From NCBI GenBank assembly GCA_022315425.1, contig JAIUPT010000019.1, positions 1,102,490 through 1,166,489 of the forward strand: DNA of 64,000 nt, given 5' to 3'. This DNA comes from Pseudevernia furfuracea (lineage: Eukaryota > Ascomycota > Lecanoromycetes > Lecanorales > Parmeliaceae). Positions 59,237 to 64,000 of the stretch are shown in pieces (positions within the stretch are counted from its first letter, which is position 1; every line of letters begins with the position of its first letter). A model generated the notes under the pieces. The model worked only from the letters and a program-made list of their open reading frames with translations, made no database searches and was not told the DNA's origin. A program made the translations under genes and the position numbers.

Positions 59237-62200
59237 GTGAAAGACGGAGAATACGTCTTTCGCCTGATGCCGTCAAGGAGAACATTTTACTTTGACAATT
59301 TCATAGTTCTGCATCTTCAAATTCTATCATTTATTATGACATCTCAATCTCGCAGATTTAATCAATTACGAGTGTTAACATGGGATACAGAAGAAGATCA
59401 GTTCTCATTATCTTCATCGAAGTCTGAGAACGAACCTCTTCAAATCACAACAGATGCGATCCTTCCGTTCGAGGAACATCGACACATTACAGTCAAGTCA
59501 ATTCAGAATGATAATGTTGTCGAAGACTTCGGCAGAGATGATTTTGATATGGAGAAGCAGATAAAAGATGTGAATAAGCAGTTAAGAAACATAGACGAGT
59601 AGTTGAAGAACACAGACGAGAAGTTAAAAGATATGGGCGAGCAGTTAAAAGATATAGACAAGTCGATGAAAGATATAAGAAAAGAGTCTGAGGATTTACA
59701 GAAGCAGTCTAAGAGTATAATAAAGTAGTCTAAATACATCAATAAGCAAATGAAAAATATGAATAATGACATAAGTACGACTTCGCTCGATAATGACTCG
59801 AAGAGATCGTAGAACAATCGTAGGGCCAGTATTATGAGTTTCAGAGATGAGAAAAGTAGTAATGAAGAGAATTCTCTTTTTATTGTAAGCGTTACCTCTG
59901 CTTTGCTTGTATCAGTTAATTTAATTATGCATTATAGAATCTCCGCGAGATTGCTCACATAGCTCAAGAGTCGCGATCGCTTACATTACTCGATTATCTA
60001 CAAGATCTCGAATCAAGCGACGACGAGAACGATGATTCGCCGCCCATTCTCTCTTCTAGACTATCTTCAGAGCATGATTCATCTCTCGAAGAGATCTCTT
60101 AAGCTCAATCGTCGTCTTTAACGCCCTTCTATGAGGCTGTTCTTCAGCAAGATGTCAAAGATCTATTCCCGCCGTCATTACATCTAGCGTTGGGTTTGTG
60201 ACTTGAGAAGTCAGGGTGCTTCAGAACGAACTATGTCAGACTTCGAGAGGTACTGCAGTTGTCGAAGCCTTCGACAATAGACCAAGACGCAGCCAGTACA
60301 AGAGAAGATGACATGATGAACCTTCCGACAAAATTAGATACTCTGAAACGTCGAATTCGTCGACATATATCACTGTTGCGACTAATGCGGAAGCCTCTGT
60401 CAGTCACAATCGAAAAACAATCGTCACTTTCACAACGTCAAAAAGGAATACAGAGACAGATTATTGAGCGTTTGACATGACAGTACTAATATAATTCGTT
60501 AAATTTGATTGCCACTATTCTATTCGCTACTGTGTTACAGAAAAAGATGTATTTCGATATGACACTCTATGTGAACGAACCTATCGAATTATGAGAGTCT
60601 TCAGCATAGGGATCTTCTATTTGAACGACATTCGAAGATGTTTGCTACGCACGGTCGGGGGCTCTTATTATTCTCGATGACTTGATTCGAATTAGAGATT
60701 CAAAGCCTTGGAGAATAGGTCGTGTGATTTTCATTGATCGAGATTTTCGAAAGCACGCAGTCGTACTCGATGAGATAATAATCAAAGTACAGACAATTGA
60801 CGAACATCGACATTTACAATCTCATTTATCTGATTTTGATTTGTCAGAAGATGATAAGTACGAGCTCTATTTGCTTAAAGATGTTTTTCTTAAGCAAAAA
60901 GTACACACTGTTAATCGACATTTGACAATTCATCTTGATCGAGAATATGATGAAGATAATGAAGAGGAAATTGCTTATTCAGATAAACGAAAATATATTC
61001 GAAGATCTCTTAATACAAATCTACTTAGTATACGACCTCTTCGTCAAGTTCATCAAGTCAGTGAAGAGCTAGAAATAGCTTACTTTGATCGTCAAAGACT
61101 TCACACATTTTTCACTTAATCTCACAAATCAATGTCATATCTTCTGTTTATCGATGACTTCGATATGTATCGTAATATATACAGAGCGCTTAAGGCTTTC
61201 TATCTAATTTCTACATATTTGACTTATAAGAAGCGCAGAAAGCTCGCAAATGTGTTTACACTGTCTTTGAGATCTCATAGAGCTGGATTGGGCGATGTTG
61301 TGAAAGCCTTCGTCAAACTCATTCAGAAATTAGATCGCGAAACGCAATTGAAAGTCAACGGCAACTTGGAGACAGTGTGCGCATTCGCAATAACATTTCT
61401 AGACGATATGCCTTAGTAGGCGAACAACGCAGGTTTTATGCGTCATAGTGTTAGAATGAAATGTCGTATCTGTTATTGTTCAAAGGAAGAGAGAGGTAAT
61501 CTAGATTTCGATACTATAGCCAATGGCAGATATTATTGGAAAACGCAAAGTCAAAGAGACTATATGGCCGACCTGGACATTATAGCGGAAGTCAGAATAC
61601 AGCTACGCGATATCGGTGTGAGAATCGATCCCCCTGCAGTCACGAAGCTTGCGCCGGCGCTGGATCTCATTCAGTCTCGAACATACGATACACCTCACTC
61701 GGAATGGAGAGGTCTGGGTAGAATTCTTCAAAGCTTATTGATGACTTTCATTCTTAGCAAACGTGAAAGCACTGCTTATTTGAAAGCTTTTCAGAACTAT
61801 CGTTTCCCTTCAGACTGAAAGCGCATACAAAGTTCTATGTATTACATCTGGTTCTAGTTCTTGTCGAAAGCTGAAAAAGCCACTATACTTACGCCTTTGA
61901 TATTGCGCACTTAAGCAATCATCACCTGGTTTCGTCTTTTATACCTACAGACGATCGAAAAGAACATGACCGTGAAGTTATTATCACTTCGGGCTATCGT
62001 GAAGGCCTTTGATTTAATCGCTCGATCAAATACTCTGATTAATAATTAGCGATATACAGAGTCAGGTCTTCTTCATAAATACATATTGAAATCTCAAAGA
62101 GCATATCAGACTCTTATCTTATATGCTTCTGCTGAAGACTTTCGTAAGATAAGTGCTTTCGATGAGAAAAAGAAGAAGAAGGAGAAGAAGAAAGAGATCT

Positions 62201-63295
62201 TAAAGAAGATTTTATCGAACGTTATAAACTCGAAGATAGAGACAGAGACAGAGACAGAGATCTTGTCTTAGAGAATATCAAAGCCCAAGCGCAGAGATCG
62301 ATCACTCAAAGACAATAAGTTTAATAAGCTGTTAAAGCTTCTCAACGTACACGCAGATCTTCATCTGGTCGCAAATGCAGAACACTACGCGACAGTGATG
62401 AATTCAAATATGTTGACGAACGAGCTCAAGTATAAGTATAAAGCTTTGATTAGGTGTCAGAAAGTCACTAACAGTCTTACAGAGTGTTCAAGTTCATGGC
62501 CGATACAGCTACATCTTCTAATCTCATAAAATATCTTTTCGTAAGGGATATGATAACGCAGTCTCTTCGGCTAGACCTCGTTAAGACTTGAAGTCACGAA
62601 TATTTTGAGTTGATGAAGACTCTAAGTCTACTTGATGAGTAGTGTTTAACGTTGATGAAAGACTTTCTTACTACTGACGAACAAGAGAATATAAATAATA
62701 AGTCTGCTGAAGGCTTCAACAGTATCGAGGCAGATGATGAACATCGATTTGAGTAAGTCTTCATAACAGGATTTCAATTGAATAGACACTTTGACATCAA
62801 GATATTTACAAATCTAATAAAACTCGATCCTCAACACAAATTTATTCAACATTTGATAACGATATACAGGACAGACTATGAAATACGAGTGTTAAACTTT
62901 GGCCCACAACACCTGAAATGATATCGACGCATTGCATATACAGATTCGTGAGTATCTTCATCGACGCAACTTAGCAATTAATGACTGACAAAGTTAATAA
63001 CAATCAAAGGCACGTCTATAATGTCAACGATTTTCTACGTATCGATGATCTCAAATGTAAGCTTGCGCAATACTTCACTCATACGTATCGAAGAAGAAGA
63101 TATGATTTTCTTGTTTGTTACATTATGACATCACTAATAAAGATAAGCGAGAACAACGACGAAGTATATCACATGAATTCAGTACTGAATTTGTCAGTGC
63201 ATGATCAAAAAAAGGCGCAACAGCATGTCTATGATCTTTCAGCATTGCAGCATGAGAGTCTTTATATGATTAACATTTCGTCTGAGCCAGAGTGA
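59237..63295 (+). pseudogene. Plavaka-like (CMC-type) transposase, broken
   Basis: Large transposase read in successive frames. N-terminal part: MTSQSRRFNQLRVLTWDTEE (59336), acidic, then heptad-like repeats QLKDIDKSMKDIRKESEDLQ (about 59560-59720, coiled coil). Middle: MYFDMTLYVNEPIEL (about 60550-60595), IRDSKPWRIGRVIFIDRDFR (about 60695-60750). Core: LLFIDDFDMYRNIYRALKAF (about 61141-61200), LNVNGN-type KVNGNLETVCAFAITFLDDM (about 61351-61411), RHSVRMKCRICYCSKEE (about 61441-61490) with a Cys-x2-Cys pair. Then AEHYATVMNSNMLTNELKYK (about 62377-62435) and C-terminal YNVNDFLRI. This succession matches proteins of Plavaka-type DNA transposons of fungi, by memory of the family. Stops every few hundred bases. 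It would cut and paste the element. Confidence 0.65.
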
Positions 63296-63895
63296 TCTAA
63301 TGACGAAGGCGACTTCGAGTCATATACGTTGGAGTGCACTTGGGGAATAGCATATCTGTGAATGCTGTTAAAGGCTTCAGGGCGGCTAGGTACGTTGCGG
63401 AAGGCTTTCAGCCCCAGATGTATATAAAATCTAAAACCAGTTTACACTCAGTGCACACTCAATCTAGAATCAGCTTCCACTCGGTGCATACCTGATCTAG
63501 AACCACCTTACACTCGATCTAGAACCAGCTTACACTCGTCGTACACCCGACTCAAAACCGCAGTCACAACTTCACAACAACTTTTCTAAACCTGATTTGA
63601 TTATAGGGAAGGCCTTTCGAGCTACATGATCGTTGCCGTTTAGTTGTTCAATCAGCTCAGGTCGGTTGCAGGGTGGTCCAGAATCAATTGAAGACTCGTC
63701 TAGTTGTGGAACCAGCTCAAGCTGGTTGCAGCATGATTCAGAACAATTGAAGACTAATTGAAGACAGTTACACAACCGTCTCACAACCCTCTTACAACCG
63801 TCTATAAAGGTGCTCTGAGCGGCCTAACGCTTGAAGTAGTAAGGTGATATAATCGACTATATCTGGTCTTAAAACCTACATGGTGGACAGGACAG
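63296..63895. other. Right non-coding region of the 17.8-kb element
   Basis: No gene. Imperfect repeats of about 38 bp with CTAGAACCAGCTTACACTCG at 63436-63550 and a second pair with AGCTCAGGTCGGTTGCAG at 63650-63765. GGAAGGCTTTCAGC-type motifs at 63366, 63397 and 63610. Ends GTGGACAGGACAG. Confidence 0.6.
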
Positions 63896-64000
63896 TAATG
63901 CTTAACAATCTTATTTTCTTTAATGCGATTATTAGTTATAGAGTCTACATCGTTATCTTTTATCGTCTCGAAGATAACGATCGCGAACTTATCGAAGTCG
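63896..64000 (+). pseudogene. Copia copy E, continuation (gag start)
   Basis: TAATGCTTAACAATCTTATT onwards aligns with 23415-23519 of copy D with a few transitions. The element runs off the right edge; its 3' LTR and target duplication are outside. Confidence 0.92.

Larger units (their letters stand above)
46110..63895 (+). mobile_element. 17.8-kb DNA element with TA duplication, SNF2 helicase and Plavaka-like transposase
   Basis: Inserted in copia copy E: left flank ...AATTGATTA, right flank TAATGCTTAAC; copy D has the undisturbed AATTGATTAATGCTTAAC. Hence a TA duplication (46108-46109, 63896-63897) and element ends CTGTCC...GGACAG. Beyond these 6 bp the termini are not obviously inverted repeats. 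Content: minus-strand gene 47747-49407, SNF2-type gene about 50120-58680 (with SDR copy F inside), transposase gene about 59237-63295, and at least six tandem-repeat arrays. Damage is moderate. Confidence 0.8.

Noticed and set aside
46110..63895. A Starship-type giant element
   Set aside because: Starships are defined by a DUF3435 tyrosine-recombinase captain at one end. The only tyrosine recombinase in this interval belongs to the nested SDR retroelement, and the element ends with a TA duplication next to a Plavaka-like transposase.
46110..63895. Long terminal inverted repeats on the 17.8-kb element
   Set aside because: Only CTGTCC matches cleanly; further similarity between the two ends is no better than chance by eye.
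1..64000. Host protein-coding or rRNA genes
   Set aside because: Every coding-like stretch I could identify belongs to a transposable element; no rRNA or tRNA gene is visible.
1..64000. Centromere
   Set aside because: AT-rich nested repeats would fit a fungal regional centromere, but sequence alone cannot distinguish this from any other repeat island.

Overview
The window looks like a gene-poor, AT-rich block from a filamentous ascomycete (Pezizomycotina-type) nuclear genome. I see no intact host gene. Nearly all of it is a stack of nested transposable elements that carry RIP-like C-to-T damage: many in-frame stops, Trp codons turned into TGA, Asp turned into Asn at catalytic sites, GG/CC nearly absent in the oldest layers, CpG retained. 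Element families (Helitron, copia, chromodomain Ty3/gypsy, Tad-like LINE, a split-direct-repeat tyrosine-recombinase retroelement, TIR DNA elements) fit a fungus; I cannot name the species.

Layout. The oldest layer is a plus-strand Helitron (382-1190, 6955-7461, 8066-11288, 39965-40114 and perhaps on to about 41822). It was broken by: a minus-strand copia family-2 element running off the left edge (1-381); copia family-1 copy A (1191-6954, TSD taaat); a GC-rich island (7462-8065); a chromodomain gypsy element (11289-39964, TSD agaca); and a solo LTR (40115-40267). The gypsy element was itself filled by copia family-2 copy D (12044-28492), a 1.57-kb TIR element with TA duplication (29204-30771), and a three-LTR copia family-1 copy B (31612-39595, TSD caatc). 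Copy D in turn holds a LINE (12790-18174, 13-bp TSD) and an SDR retroelement (18811-23235).

Right part. A minus-strand SDR retroelement (copy G, from 41823) contains a solo A-linker-B unit (43648-44098) and is cut at 44572 by copia family-2 copy E. Copy E is split at 46109/63896 by a 17.8-kb DNA element (46110-63895) with CTGTCC/GGACAG ends and a TA duplication. It carries a damaged SNF2-type helicase gene, a damaged Plavaka-like transposase gene, a divergent minus-strand gene with an acidic C-terminus, and many short tandem repeats. SDR copy F (50331-55217) is inserted within it, apparently inside the 5' part of the helicase gene.

How it works together. Insertion order can be read from junctions, because several target sites reconstruct to continuous reading frames or to the sequence of a sister copy. 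The best candidates for something new are the 17.8-kb helicase-plus-transposase element, the SDR family with an identifiable solo form, and the mutational signature, which between sister copies favours CpC (GG to GA) over the classical CpA context while sparing CpG.
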